Assembly: GCA_003164035.1 (NCBI GenBank)
Contig: PLRS01000154.1
Span: 1-64,000, forward strand
DNA: 64,000 nt
Direction: 5' to 3'
Source: Bryobacterales bacterium
GTDB taxonomy: Bacteria; Acidobacteriota; Terriglobia; Bryobacterales; Bryobacteraceae
Positions 9,374 to 18,038 of the stretch are shown piece by piece. The position numbers were made by a program, and so were the translations under genes. Below the pieces are notes generated by a model, which did no database searches, had not been told where the DNA came from, and was given only the letters and a program-made list of their open reading frames with translations. Position 1 is the stretch's first letter. The number at the start of each line of letters is the position of its first letter.

Positions 9374-9379
9374 TATAAT
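9374..9379 (+). promoter_or_regulatory. Candidate -10 box for the exopolysaccharide sugar transferase
   Basis: A consensus TATAAT lies 43 bases before the sugar transferase ATG in the divergent intergenic region 9167-9421. No good -35 is seen at normal spacing (gcgaat occupies that place), so an activator may be needed. Nothing else in this region is recognisable. Confidence 0.4.
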
Positions 9380-9421
9380 GTGTAGTCGGAGTAGGCGTCC
9401 CGATCCTACTGATTTCTTTAC

Positions 9422-10813
9422 ATGATCCGCTTGTTTCGAGTATTCGTACCGGCTGGCACGCTGGCGCTCCTGGCGGCGGAAACCATCATCATGCTGACCG
9501 CTTTCGTGGTGGCCAGCTACATGGTTCTGGAGGTCGATCCAACCGACTACCTGCTGTACGACGGCGGCTTGGTACGTATCCTCGTCGTGCTCGGCAGCAT
9601 CGTGATCAGCCTTTATTTTCAAGATCTTTACTCCAATTACCTGATTGAATCCAGGATTCTGCTGCTGCAGCAGCTTTCCATGGCGGTCGGCACGGCCATT
9701 TTGATCCAAGGCATTTTCAGCTACGTCAGCCGCGATTTGCGGACGCCCTTGCGTCTGATGCTGACCGGGAGCTTTCTTTCGTTGGCCGGAGTCTTTGCCT
9801 GGCGGTTGGCGTTTAATTCCTATGCGTTGCACGTGGTGGGGCGTACCGGGTTACTGCTGGTGGGCGGGAGCGAACCGCTGGCCGATCTGGCACAGCACGT
9901 GACCGAGCATCCCGAATTGGGCCTGAGCGTACTGGGTTATGTCGACGATCTCCCGGCCGGCGAGTCTCCCTTGCCCGGGGGACGGGTGCTGGGGCCGGTA
10001 TCGGATTTACGGCGGATTGTGGAGCAGACGAATCCCAACTTGATCGTGGTCGGCATGTCCGAGCGGCGCAATCGCGTTCCGGTTGCCGAACTGCTGGAAT
10101 TGCGTTTTGGCGGCCACGCCATTGAAGAAGTGGCGTCGGCCTATGAGCGTGTCACAGGCCGGGTGAGTCTGAAAGAACTGCGCCCGTCGCAATTGATCTA
10201 TTCCGGCGAGTTGGGTCCGCAGCGGCAAACCCTTTCCTACCAGAGGGTTTTCAACCTGTTGGCGGCGACGGTGGGAATCGTTCTGGCATCGCCGCTGGTG
10301 CTGATCACGGCCCTGGCGGTACGCCTGAGTTCGTCCGGACCGGTGCTTTATCGGCAGCTTCGGGTCGGGTTGGACGGTCACCCGTTCACGGTATACAAAT
10401 TCCGCTCCATGCGGGCCAACGCGGAAGCGGCCACCGGCGCGGTCTGGGCGTCCCGGAACGATCCGCGGATTACGCCCGTGGGACGCATCATTCGCAAGAT
10501 TCGCTTCGACGAATTGCCGCAGCTTTTCAACGTGCTGAAGGGCGAAATGTCCCTGGTCGGCCCGCGCCCGGAACGGCCGGAATTTGTCAAGGCGCTGTCC
10601 GAGCGGATTCCCTATTACCGGCAGCGCCACTATGTTCGCCCGGGCATCACCGGCTGGGCGCAGATCAATCACAAGTACGGCGACACGCTGGAAGATACCG
10701 TCACCAAACTGGAATACGACTTGTATTACATCAAGAACATGTCGCTTAGTTTGGATGCCTATATCGTGTTCCACACCCTTAAAACGATGTTGCTTTCGCG
10801 AGGCGCGCAATGA
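9422..10813 (+). CDS. Polyprenyl glycosylphosphotransferase starting exopolysaccharide synthesis (EpsB/WcaJ-like)
   Basis: This 463-residue protein would transfer a sugar-1-phosphate from UDP-sugar to undecaprenyl phosphate at the inner membrane, the first step of repeat-unit assembly. Four N-terminal membrane helices (residues about 8-130) precede a Rossmann-like segment ([16 protein letters not shown], about 140-165), a fifth helix (near 280) and the catalytic bacterial sugar transferase domain. That domain is recognised from [37 protein letters not shown] and [10 protein letters not shown]. The architecture matches the TIGR03013/TIGR03025 group common in exosortase-linked loci. The barrel protein begins about 110 bp downstream. 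Confidence 0.9.
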   Translation: MIRLFRVFVPAGTLALLAAETIIMLTAFVVASYMVLEVDPTDYLLYDGGLVRILVVLGSIVISLYFQDLYSNYLIESRILLLQQLSMAVGTAILIQGIFSYVSRDLRTPLRLMLTGSFLSLAGVFAWRLAFNSYALHVVGRTGLLLVGGSEPLADLAQHVTEHPELGLSVLGYVDDLPAGESPLPGGRVLGPVSDLRRIVEQTNPNLIVVGMSERRNRVPVAELLELRFGGHAIEEVASAYERVTGRVSLKELRPSQLIYSGELGPQRQTLSYQRVFNLLAATVGIVLASPLVLITALAVRLSSSGPVLYRQLRVGLDGHPFTVYKFRSMRANAEAATGAVWASRNDPRITPVGRIIRKIRFDELPQLFNVLKGEMSLVGPRPERPEFVKALSERIPYYRQRHYVRPGITGWAQINHKYGDTLEDTVTKLEYDLYYIKNMSLSLDAYIVFHTLKTMLLSRGAQ

Positions 10814-10920
10814 TGGCTAGTCCGTGCGGTTCTTGACAGTTGGGGAGGGGCGCGTCAGACTTTAGTTTTGCAGGCTTGGCTTTGCGGATCTCGATCGTTC
10901 AAAGCGAAAAACGGAGGAAC

Positions 10921-12249
10921 ATGTATTTCGAATTGAGGCGTCTGGCCGCCATTTCTTGGTTGGCCGTCCCGGCGTTTGCGCAGTATGCCGGACCGGCGAT
11001 TCTGTCGCGCGGCGAAGCGCCGACGGCCATGGCGGCGGACCAGATCGACTTTCGGCCTTACCTGACCATTACCGGCGTTTACGACACCGGCTTGTCCGGC
11101 GTGTCGGTGAATTCCCAGGGCGAGATCGGCAACGTTTCCAGCCCCGGGGTGGAGTTCGCCGGAGGGGTTAGCGGCGTCCATAGCTGGAAACACACCAAAA
11201 TTGGCCTGGACTATCATGGCGATGTCCGCGAGTACTCCAAGGCCACCTACTACGACACCACCGACCAAACGCTGCTGCTCGGGATTACCCACCAGTTCAC
11301 CCGTCACGTCACCCTGGTGTTGAACGAGGGCGTGGGTATGTTTTCGCTGGACTACGGGGCGCTCGGCCTGCCGAGCTCGATACCGTTCGATCCCTCCACG
11401 CTGAACATCCCCGTCACCGACTTTTTCGATAACCGTACGATCTACGCCAGCACGCAGGGCAGCCTGATCTACCAGAGAACGGCGCGGCTTTCCTTTAGTT
11501 TTGGCGGCTCCGGCTATTTGAATCGCCGGCGGTCCACGGCGCTCTACGGCGTTACCGGAGCGACCGCGCGGGCCGACGTGGAATACCGGCTTTCGCGAAA
11601 CACCACCATCGGCGCCATGTACAACTACAACCATTACAGCTTCACCCGCATTCTGAGCGACGCCGACATGCATGGAGCGGCCGGCACGTTCGCCCACCGG
11701 TTTACGCCAACTCTGGAGCTCACCGTATATGGCGGTTTCCTCCGGGTGGAGACCGAAGGCGTGCAGGACGTTACCATCGACCCGGCGATCGCCGCGTTGT
11801 TGGGGATTTCCGCGACACAGCTCTCGGTGGCCTACAGCGTTCGTTACGTGCCTGACGCTAGCGGGCGTTTGTCGCAGACCTTCAAGAAAGGTGTCGCGTA
11901 CGTCTCGGGCGGCCGGACGGTCACTCCCGGCAACGGCCTCTTCCTGACATCGGAAATGACCAATATTACCGCTGGCTATACCTACACTGGAATCCGCCGC
12001 TGGAGCTTCAACGCGAGCGCGTCCCGCAACTGGGGCCTGTCGATCGGCAATATCGTCAATGGCGATTACCGGGACACCACGGGAACGGTGTCCGTCAGCC
12101 GGGACCTGACCCGGGCGCTGCACGTGGTCGCCGGCGGCTGGGTCCATCAGTACGGAAGCAACGATTTCAACCAGTACAACCGGCGTGTGTATGAAATCCG
12201 TATCGGGCTGCAGTTCGCTCCCGGTAACGTGCCGCTGCGGATCTTCTGA
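10921..12249 (+). CDS. Outer-membrane beta-barrel protein linked to the exopolysaccharide genes
   Basis: A 442-residue exported protein. ATG 10921 is preceded by GGAGG with good spacing; the longer frame from 10840 has no such signal. The signal peptide ends at AFAQ. The rest shows alternating aromatic/polar strands, for example RPYLTITGVYDTGLSG, SFGGSGYLNRRRS and TIGAMYNYNHYSF. It ends in an amphipathic strand but with IF after PGNVPLR. The lack of Cys, the many Tyr/Gly strands and the context suggest a barrel that exports or anchors the polymer, like other EPS-locus barrels. It is convergent with speA, 19 bp apart. Confidence 0.7.
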   Translation: MYFELRRLAAISWLAVPAFAQYAGPAILSRGEAPTAMAADQIDFRPYLTITGVYDTGLSGVSVNSQGEIGNVSSPGVEFAGGVSGVHSWKHTKIGLDYHGDVREYSKATYYDTTDQTLLLGITHQFTRHVTLVLNEGVGMFSLDYGALGLPSSIPFDPSTLNIPVTDFFDNRTIYASTQGSLIYQRTARLSFSFGGSGYLNRRRSTALYGVTGATARADVEYRLSRNTTIGAMYNYNHYSFTRILSDADMHGAAGTFAHRFTPTLELTVYGGFLRVETEGVQDVTIDPAIAALLGISATQLSVAYSVRYVPDASGRLSQTFKKGVAYVSGGRTVTPGNGLFLTSEMTNITAGYTYTGIRRWSFNASASRNWGLSIGNIVNGDYRDTTGTVSVSRDLTRALHVVAGGWVHQYGSNDFNQYNRRVYEIRIGLQFAPGNVPLRIF

Positions 12250-12268
12250 CCTTTCGCGGTCGGCAGCG

Positions 12269-14215
12269 CTAGCGCTCGTGCACGTCTTCCAAATAGGTGT
12301 AGCCGTGCAGGCCCTCTTCGTAATAGTGCAGCAGCGCTCCGGATTCCTCGTAGGTTAGCCGGTTGTCGCGGAGGGCCGTTTCCACGTCGCGGCGCAGTTT
12401 GGCCACCAACTGGTCGCTGGAAAACTGCACGTAGTTGAGGACCTCGCGCACCGTATCGCCCTTGATCACCGAGTCCAGAATCGTTTCCCCGGCCGGCCCC
12501 AGGCGGACGTGTACGGCATTGGTATCGCCGAATAGGTTGTGCAGATCGCCCAGGATCTCCTGGTAGGCGCCCAGCAGAAACGTGCCCAGGTAGTAATCGC
12601 CGCCGTCGAAGGGATGCAGCAGGAGGGTCCGCTTTACGTCCCGGCGGTCGATGAAGGCGTCCACCTTGCCGTCGGAATCGCAGGTGATGTCGCCCAGCAC
12701 GGCCGGCCGCGTCGGCTGCTCCTCCAGCCGGTGAATCGGCATGACCGGGAACAACTGCTTGATCGCCCAGCTATCCGGCATGCTCTGGAACAGCGAGAAA
12801 TTGCAGAAGTAGGTGTCGGAGAGCATGGCGTCGATGCCCTCCAGTTCTTCGGGGAAGTAGTCGAGCTCGCGCGCCTGCTTTTGAATCTTACGGGTGATGG
12901 CCCAATAGAGGTTTTCGGCCACGCAGCGCTGCTCGAGCGAAAGGTAGCCCAGGCTGAACAGGTTGAGCGCCTGGTCGAGCGCCTGCTGCGCGTCGTGATA
13001 GCTTTCGAGCAGGTTCTTGGCGGTGAGGCTGCGGTAGGTTTCCTGCAGATCGATGAGGGGCTGCTCGGCATCCGGGGGCGGCTCGGGCGGCGCATCCGTT
13101 TCGCCCATGCCCGACACCCCCAGTACATTGAACACCAGCACGCTGTGATAGGCAGCCACGGCGCGGCCGCTTTCAGTAACGATAGTGGGGTGCGGCACGC
13201 CGACTTCGTCGCACACGTTCTGGACGTGGTAAATCACGTCGTTGGCGTATTCCTGCAGGGTGTAATTGACGCTCGATTCGAAATCCGTCTGCGAGCCGTC
13301 GTAATCCACTCCAAGGCCGCCGCCCACGTCGAGATACTGCAATCCCGCCCCGGCCCGCGCCAGGTCCACATAGACCCGCACGGCCTCGTTCACCGCGCCC
13401 TTGATCTGGCGGATGTTGGTGATCTGGCTGCCCAGGTGGAAATGCGTCAGGTTCAGGCAGTCGGCCATGCCGAGATCTTTCAGCTCCTGCAGCGCCCGCA
13501 TAGCCTCGGTAACCGACAGGCCGAATTTGGAACGATAGCCGCCGGAAGATTTCCACCGGCCGGTTCCCCGGCTGGCCAGCTTCACCCGCAACCCGATCCG
13601 CGGCCGCACGCCCACTTTCTGGCTGTACTTCAAAATCAGGTGCAGCTCGGTGTATTTTTCAACCACCGGGATAATCTGGCGCCCGATCTTTTGCGCCAGC
13701 ATCGCCATTTCGATGTACTCGTCGTCCTTAAAGCCGTTACAGATGATGGGCGTATCGTTGTCGGCCAGCGCCATGACGGCGATCAACTCGGGCTTCGACC
13801 CGGCCTCCAGCCCGAATTTGTAGGGCTTGCCGAATTCCAGCACCTCTTCCACCACGTGGCGCTGCTGGTTCACCTTGATGGGGTAGACGCAGCAGTACTG
13901 GCCCTGGTAATGGTGCTCGTTGATGGCGGTCTCAAACGCCGCATGGATCTCGCCCAGGCGGTGGTTGAGGATGTCGGCGAAGCGGACCAGAATGGGCAGG
14001 TCGATGCCGCGAAGCACCAGCGTATCGACCAACTGTTTCAGGTCGATGGACCGCGCCGGGTCTTTTTCCGGGTGAACCAGCACGTGCCCGTTGCCGCCCA
14101 CCGAGAAATAGCCTTTGCCCCAACTGGGAACGTCGTAGAGATCACTGGCGAACTCAGGCGTCCACCGTTCTGTGGGCTCAACCACCATGGAACCTTTGCG
14201 GCCGTTTCTTTCCAA
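12269..14215 (-). CDS. speA: Biosynthetic arginine decarboxylase
   Basis: At 648 residues it is close to E. coli SpeA (658). It would decarboxylate arginine to agmatine with PLP, the first step of putrescine and spermidine synthesis. Visible landmarks are the PLP lysine region CVYPIKVNQQRHVVEEVLEF (near residue 110), GLEAGSKPEL, LTHFHLGSQITNIRQIKGAV, the glycine-rich phosphate clamp YLDVGGGLGVDYDGS, and the second-subunit motif DITCDSDGKVD. The start is apparently TTG at 14215, because AAGGAG lies about 11 nt upstream; the first in-frame ATG (14188) is 38 nt from it. The neighbours are unrelated. Confidence 0.93.
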   Translation of the reverse strand: MERNGRKGSMVVEPTERWTPEFASDLYDVPSWGKGYFSVGGNGHVLVHPEKDPARSIDLKQLVDTLVLRGIDLPILVRFADILNHRLGEIHAAFETAINEHHYQGQYCCVYPIKVNQQRHVVEEVLEFGKPYKFGLEAGSKPELIAVMALADNDTPIICNGFKDDEYIEMAMLAQKIGRQIIPVVEKYTELHLILKYSQKVGVRPRIGLRVKLASRGTGRWKSSGGYRSKFGLSVTEAMRALQELKDLGMADCLNLTHFHLGSQITNIRQIKGAVNEAVRVYVDLARAGAGLQYLDVGGGLGVDYDGSQTDFESSVNYTLQEYANDVIYHVQNVCDEVGVPHPTIVTESGRAVAAYHSVLVFNVLGVSGMGETDAPPEPPPDAEQPLIDLQETYRSLTAKNLLESYHDAQQALDQALNLFSLGYLSLEQRCVAENLYWAITRKIQKQARELDYFPEELEGIDAMLSDTYFCNFSLFQSMPDSWAIKQLFPVMPIHRLEEQPTRPAVLGDITCDSDGKVDAFIDRRDVKRTLLLHPFDGGDYYLGTFLLGAYQEILGDLHNLFGDTNAVHVRLGPAGETILDSVIKGDTVREVLNYVQFSSDQLVAKLRRDVETALRDNRLTYEESGALLHYYEEGLHGYTYLEDVHER

Positions 14216-14688
14216 CTTGCAAGTTTCTCCTTATATTTATCAGTGTCCTTCGAAAGCAAGGGACGTGGCAAGCGGAAACTGGTCACATTCGGGTGACCGG
14301 GGGCGGCTCGGGGAAAAGAGCAGCCATGATTTGATTTTTCAAAACCCCTTCGGGCCCGGCTGGAGCCGCCTGGTGCCTGTCTGTAAGTTATTGATTTCTG
14401 GTACAAAACCGGGACTTAGCAGGCAATTTCGGAATTGCGGCCACGGCCCAAGAAAACCGCTCCCTGGCGGTCACGGCTCGGTTTCGCTTGTTTCCGAGCC
14501 GCGACCGCCAGGAGTGCCATATGGGCCTGCGGCCAACCAAAAAGGGATGAAGACGCACGCGGCACTCCCTGGTGGGGCAGGCGGACGGCGCGAAATCAAC
14601 AACCCGGAGAGCGTCTTCAACGGAGCGGTTGCCCGGTGGGTTTGACTTTATCGAGGTCCCTGCGCAAACTGGAGAGAGAAGGCGGTAC
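14216..14688. other. Intergenic region dominated by a family A palindrome
   Basis: No gene is supported in these 470 bases. They hold the divergent 5' region of speA, a family A palindrome (14455-14516) and a detached right half-arm (GGAGCGGTTGCCC at 14625-14637) just before the toxin-antitoxin cluster. Confidence 0.6.
14455..14516. repeat. Palindromic repeat family A, copy 1
   Basis: Left arm AACCGCTCCCTGGCGGTCAC then GGCTCGG; right arm CCGAGCCGCGACCGCCAGG; short loop. The right arm lacks the terminal GGAGCGGTT seen in the other copies. The left flank (GGAATTGCGGCCACG... AAGAAAACCGC) is shared with copy 3, so the repeated unit is larger than the hairpin. Confidence 0.85.
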
Positions 14689-14925
14689 ATGACCACCGAC
14701 GAACGATTTGACCGCCTCGACCGCTCGGTCGAAACCCTGACCCGATACGTCCTGGACCTGCGCCAGGAAACGGCTGCCCGGCTTCAGACCATCGAGAACC
14801 GCCTCGACATGCTTGCCTCTACCGTTGCCAATATCGACTCAAGGTTGCCCGCCCTGACCAAAGCGCTGACCGGAGTGACAGGCCGCCTTGACTTATTTAA
14901 GTCTCCATGTCACAATGAAGCATGA
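14689..14925 (+). CDS. Small coiled-coil protein upstream of RHH/PIN pair
   Basis: A 78-residue hydrophilic protein made largely of heptad-like segments (ERFDRLDRSVETLTRYVLDL, LQTIENRLDMLASTVANID). No enzymatic motif is present. GGAGAGAGAAGG precedes the ATG. Its TGA overlaps the ATG of the ribbon-helix-helix antitoxin (ATGA), so it is probably the first cistron of a three-gene operon with the antitoxin and the PIN toxin. It may be a structural or sensing accessory, or simply an unrelated co-transcribed gene. A somewhat similar TM plus coiled-coil protein is at 55814. Confidence 0.65.
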   Translation: MTTDERFDRLDRSVETLTRYVLDLRQETAARLQTIENRLDMLASTVANIDSRLPALTKALTGVTGRLDLFKSPCHNEA

Positions 14926-15179
14926 GCCCGAAAGCCGACACCGTCCGAACCAGCCTGGACGTTCCCAGGAGCCTGCATCGCCAGGTCCACGAAGCGGCCG
15001 CCCGCAAGGGATGCTCGGCTCGCCAGCTCATTCTTGCCGCGATTGAAACCGCCGTGCGAGAGGCCCCGGCGAAGCCTGGCAAGCGCCTGGATCTGAGAAA
15101 CCGCCCGCTCCTGCCCCGCACTGGCAAGCCGATCGACCTTTCGAACGACCGGATTTATGACCTCATCCAGTTTCCCTGA
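14922..15179 (+). CDS. Ribbon-helix-helix antitoxin (VapB-like)
   Basis: An 85-residue protein whose first 45 residues read as a ribbon-helix-helix DNA-binding fold: TVRTSLDVPRSLHRQVHEAA (beta strand and helix 1) then KGCSARQLILAAIETAV (helix 2). The C-terminal half (RPLLPRTGKPIDLSNDRIYD) has the form of a toxin-neutralising tail. It overlaps the coiled-coil gene by 4 nt and the PIN toxin by 23 nt, the usual tight coupling of a type II toxin-antitoxin operon, which it would autoregulate. Confidence 0.8.
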   Translation: MSPKADTVRTSLDVPRSLHRQVHEAAARKGCSARQLILAAIETAVREAPAKPGKRLDLRNRPLLPRTGKPIDLSNDRIYDLIQFP

Positions 15180-15579
15180 TGTGAACGTGTGGTTGGCCCT
15201 GGCCTCGGCCGAGCACACGCACCGGGAAGCAGCTCTCCATTGGTGGGAAGCCCAAAACGAGCCCATTCTTTTCTGCCGGATCACCCAAATGGGCTTGCTG
15301 CGGCTGCTGACAACCTCCGGCGCGATGAATGGTAAACCATTGCAAATGAAACAGGCTTGGAGGGTCTACGACGAATTTACGACCGACGAGCGGGTGGTTT
15401 TCGCGCCGGAACCTGCCGGCGTCGAAGCTCGGTTCCGTCTCGCCGCGAAGAAGGCGAGCGCCTCCCCTAAACTGTGGACCGATGCCTACCTGCTTGCCTT
15501 TGCCGCCGAGGCCGAAGCGGAGATTGTCACCTTCGACGAAGCTCTGGCCGCGCGGGCAGGAGTCTCCACTTTACGCTAG
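15157..15579 (+). CDS. PIN-domain ribonuclease toxin (VapC-like)
   Basis: A 140-residue PIN protein with the acidic metal-binding residues in place: FPDVNVWLALA (first Asp), the E in the PAGVEARF region, KLWTDAYLLAFAAE (third) and IVTFDEAL (fourth). The variant TDAYLLAFA belongs to the TA-system VapC clade. It is expected to cleave RNA (tRNA or rRNA in characterised members) until bound by the antitoxin encoded just upstream. The ATG at 15157 lies inside the antitoxin gene. Confidence 0.88.
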   Translation: MTSSSFPDVNVWLALASAEHTHREAALHWWEAQNEPILFCRITQMGLLRLLTTSGAMNGKPLQMKQAWRVYDEFTTDERVVFAPEPAGVEARFRLAAKKASASPKLWTDAYLLAFAAEAEAEIVTFDEALAARAGVSTLR

Positions 15580-15643
15580 CGCCCGTCGTTCACGCTTCTT
15601 TCCCTGCCATTTAGCGACGCCTGCCCCCATTCGCCGCCTAATC

Positions 15644-15672
15644 TTGACTAAGAAGTATAGATTCGGTAATCT
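15644..15672 (+). promoter_or_regulatory. Promoter of the suf operon
   Basis: TTGACT (15644-15649), a 17-bp spacer and TAATCT (15667-15672), about 20 bp before the sufB start. The spacer holds AGTATAG, which with TTGACT makes a weak dyad where an Rrf2 repressor such as the one ending this operon could bind; the operator is speculative. Confidence 0.6.
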
Positions 15673-15692
15673 GGTGATGGGTAGGAGTTTAC

Positions 15693-17141
15693 GTGAGCGA
15701 TTCCACCAATACCATCGAAACCTTTGCAAAGCAGGAATATAAGTGGGGTTTTGTCAGCCCCATCGATTCGGATTCGATTCCGCGCGGGCTGAACGAGGAC
15801 GTCGTCCGGCTGATTTCGGCCAAGAAACAGGAACCGGAATGGCTGCTGGAATGGCGGCTGAAGGCTTACCGGCACTGGCTCACCATGACCGAGCCCACCT
15901 GGGCCAATATCCATTACCCCAAGATCGACTACCAGGACATTATTTATTACGCCGCGCCCAAGTCCGAGGCTGACGGCCCCAAGTCCCTCGCCGACGTCGA
16001 CCCGGAACTGCTTCGGACCTACGAGAAGCTGGGCATTCCGCTGGCGGAGCGCGCGGCGCTAGCCGGCGTCGCCGTGGACGCGGTGTTCGATTCGGTTTCC
16101 GTGGCCACCACCTTCAAGGCGAAATTGAAGGAGATGGGCGTGCTGTTCTGCTCGTTCTCCGAAGCCGTCCACGAGTATCCCGAGCTGGTGCAGAAGTATC
16201 TGGGCTCGGTGGTGCCGACTTCGGACAACTTCTTCGCGGCGCTGAATTCGGCGGTGTTTTCCGACGGCTCCTTCTGCTACGTGCCCAAGGGCGTTCGCTG
16301 TCCCATGGAGCTTTCCACCTATTTCCGCATCAACGCCAAAGACACCGGCCAGTTCGAGCGAACCCTGATCGTGGCCGACGAAGGCGCCTACGTGAGCTAC
16401 CTGGAAGGCTGCACCGCGCCCATGCGCGACACCAACCAGTTGCATGCCGCGGTGGTGGAACTGGTGGCGCTCGACAATGCCCAGATCAAGTATTCCACCG
16501 TGCAGAACTGGTATCCCGGCGACAAACAGGGCAAGGGCGGCATCTATAATTTCGTGACCAAGCGCGGGGCTTGCCGCGGCGTGAATTCGAAAATCTCCTG
16601 GACGCAGGTGGAAACCGGCTCGGCCATCACCTGGAAGTACCCGAGCTGCCTGCTCATTGGCGACCATTCGGTGGGTGAATTCTATTCGGTGGCGCTGGCC
16701 AACAATTACCAGCAGGCCGACACCGGAACGAAGATGATTCACATCGGGAAGAACACCACTTCCACGATTGTCTCGAAGGGCATTTCGGCCGGCCACGGAC
16801 AAAACACCTATCGCGGCGGCGTCAAAATTCTGAAGAACGCCACCGGCGCGCGGAATTATTCGCAGTGCGATTCGCTGCTGCTGGGCGACCAGTGCGGCGC
16901 GCATACGTTCCCATACCTGGAAGTGAAGAACACTTCGTCGCAGGTGGAACATGAGGCGTCCACCTCGAAAATCGGCGAGGACCAGATCTTCTATTGCCGG
17001 CAGCGCGGCATCTCCACCGAGGACGCGGTCTCGATGATCGTTCACGGCTTCTGCAAGGAAGTCTTCCGCGAGTTGCCCATGGAATTTGCCGTGGAAGCCC
17101 AGAAACTGCTCGGCGTAAGTTTGGAAGGCAGCGTAGGGTAG
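15693..17141 (+). CDS. sufB: Fe-S cluster scaffold protein SufB
   Basis: A 482-residue SufB, the core scaffold of the SufBCD complex on which Fe-S clusters are built. The GTG start follows TAGGAG. Clear family blocks include [80 protein letters not shown] and the C-terminal [20 protein letters not shown]. It is first in a seven-gene operon ending with an Rrf2 regulator. A family A palindrome separates it from sufC, the only sizeable gap in the operon. Confidence 0.97.
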   Translation: MSDSTNTIETFAKQEYKWGFVSPIDSDSIPRGLNEDVVRLISAKKQEPEWLLEWRLKAYRHWLTMTEPTWANIHYPKIDYQDIIYYAAPKSEADGPKSLADVDPELLRTYEKLGIPLAERAALAGVAVDAVFDSVSVATTFKAKLKEMGVLFCSFSEAVHEYPELVQKYLGSVVPTSDNFFAALNSAVFSDGSFCYVPKGVRCPMELSTYFRINAKDTGQFERTLIVADEGAYVSYLEGCTAPMRDTNQLHAAVVELVALDNAQIKYSTVQNWYPGDKQGKGGIYNFVTKRGACRGVNSKISWTQVETGSAITWKYPSCLLIGDHSVGEFYSVALANNYQQADTGTKMIHIGKNTTSTIVSKGISAGHGQNTYRGGVKILKNATGARNYSQCDSLLLGDQCGAHTFPYLEVKNTSSQVEHEASTSKIGEDQIFYCRQRGISTEDAVSMIVHGFCKEVFRELPMEFAVEAQKLLGVSLEGSVG

Positions 17142-17147
17142 GAGCGT

Positions 17148-17231
17148 GCAACCGCTCCCTCACGGTCGCGGCTCGGTAAGACCGGCGGAACCTCCGCGTT
17201 TCCGAGCCGCGACCGTAAGGGAGCGGTCGCT
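17148..17231. repeat. Palindromic repeat family A, copy 2 (between sufB and sufC)
   Basis: Left arm CAACCGCTCCCTCACGGTCG then CGGCTCGG; right arm CCGAGCCGCGACCGTAAGG then GAGCGGTCGC, with a loop of about 30 bases. Because it sits inside the operon, the RNA hairpin could reduce read-through or set the sufB:sufCDSU ratio. Confidence 0.9.
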
Positions 17232-17261
17232 GGAATAGTGTTTGATTTCGTTTGAGGACAC

Positions 17262-18038
17262 ATGTCATTACTGGAAATTAAGAACCTGCACGCCACCGTT
17301 GGCGATCGAGAAATTCTGAAGGGCATCGACCTCACTATCGACGCCGGCGAAGTCCACGCCATCATGGGGCCGAACGGCTCGGGAAAAAGCACGCTCGCCC
17401 AAGTGTTGGCGGGCCGCGACATCTATCGCGTCACCGAGGGCGAAATCGTCTACGACGGTCAGAATCTGCTCGATCTTTCTCCCGAGGACCGCGCCCGCGC
17501 CGGCATCTTCCTGGCGTTTCAGTATCCGGTCGAAATTCCCGGTGTCAGCAACATGTACTTCCTGAAAGCCGCTCTCAACACCGTGCGCAAGGCACGCGGC
17601 CTGGAAGAGCTGGACGCCATGGATTTCCTGGCCCTGGTCAAGGAAAAGCTCAAGATCATGGACGTCGACCAGAACTTGCTGAACCGCCCGGTGAACACCG
17701 GATTTTCGGGCGGCGAGAAAAAGCGCAACGAGATCTTTCAAATGGCCGTGCTGGAGCCCAAGCTGGCCGTGCTGGACGAAACCGATTCGGGCCTGGATAT
17801 CGACGCGCTGCGCATCGTGGCCGCCGGCGTCAACGCGTTGCGCGACCCACGGCGCTCCATGATCGTCGTCACCCACTATCAGCGCCTGCTGAATTACATC
17901 GTGCCGGACTTCGTACACGTGTTGTCCGAAGGCAGGATCGTGAAATCCGGCGGCAAAGAACTGGCCCTGGTGCTGGAAGAGAAGGGCTACGCCGGCCTGG
18001 GCATTGAAGACGCCGAAGAAGAGGTTGCACGGGTATGA
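17262..18038 (+). CDS. sufC: Suf system ATPase SufC
   Basis: A 258-residue ABC-type ATPase that drives conformational change of SufBD. Walker A is GPNGSGKST (near residue 35), the signature is FSGGEKKRNEIFQ, Walker B is LAVLDETDSGLDIDAL, and the H-loop lies in VVTHYQR. No membrane segments are present, as expected for the soluble Suf ATPase. A GAGG motif precedes the ATG; the TGA overlaps the sufD ATG. Confidence 0.97.
   Translation: MSLLEIKNLHATVGDREILKGIDLTIDAGEVHAIMGPNGSGKSTLAQVLAGRDIYRVTEGEIVYDGQNLLDLSPEDRARAGIFLAFQYPVEIPGVSNMYFLKAALNTVRKARGLEELDAMDFLALVKEKLKIMDVDQNLLNRPVNTGFSGGEKKRNEIFQMAVLEPKLAVLDETDSGLDIDALRIVAAGVNALRDPRRSMIVVTHYQRLLNYIVPDFVHVLSEGRIVKSGGKELALVLEEKGYAGLGIEDAEEEVARV

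Noticed and set aside
12539-14296. 585-codon plus-strand frame
   Set aside because: Lies entirely opposite speA, which is unmistakable; His/Gln/Val-rich translation typical of antisense frames.
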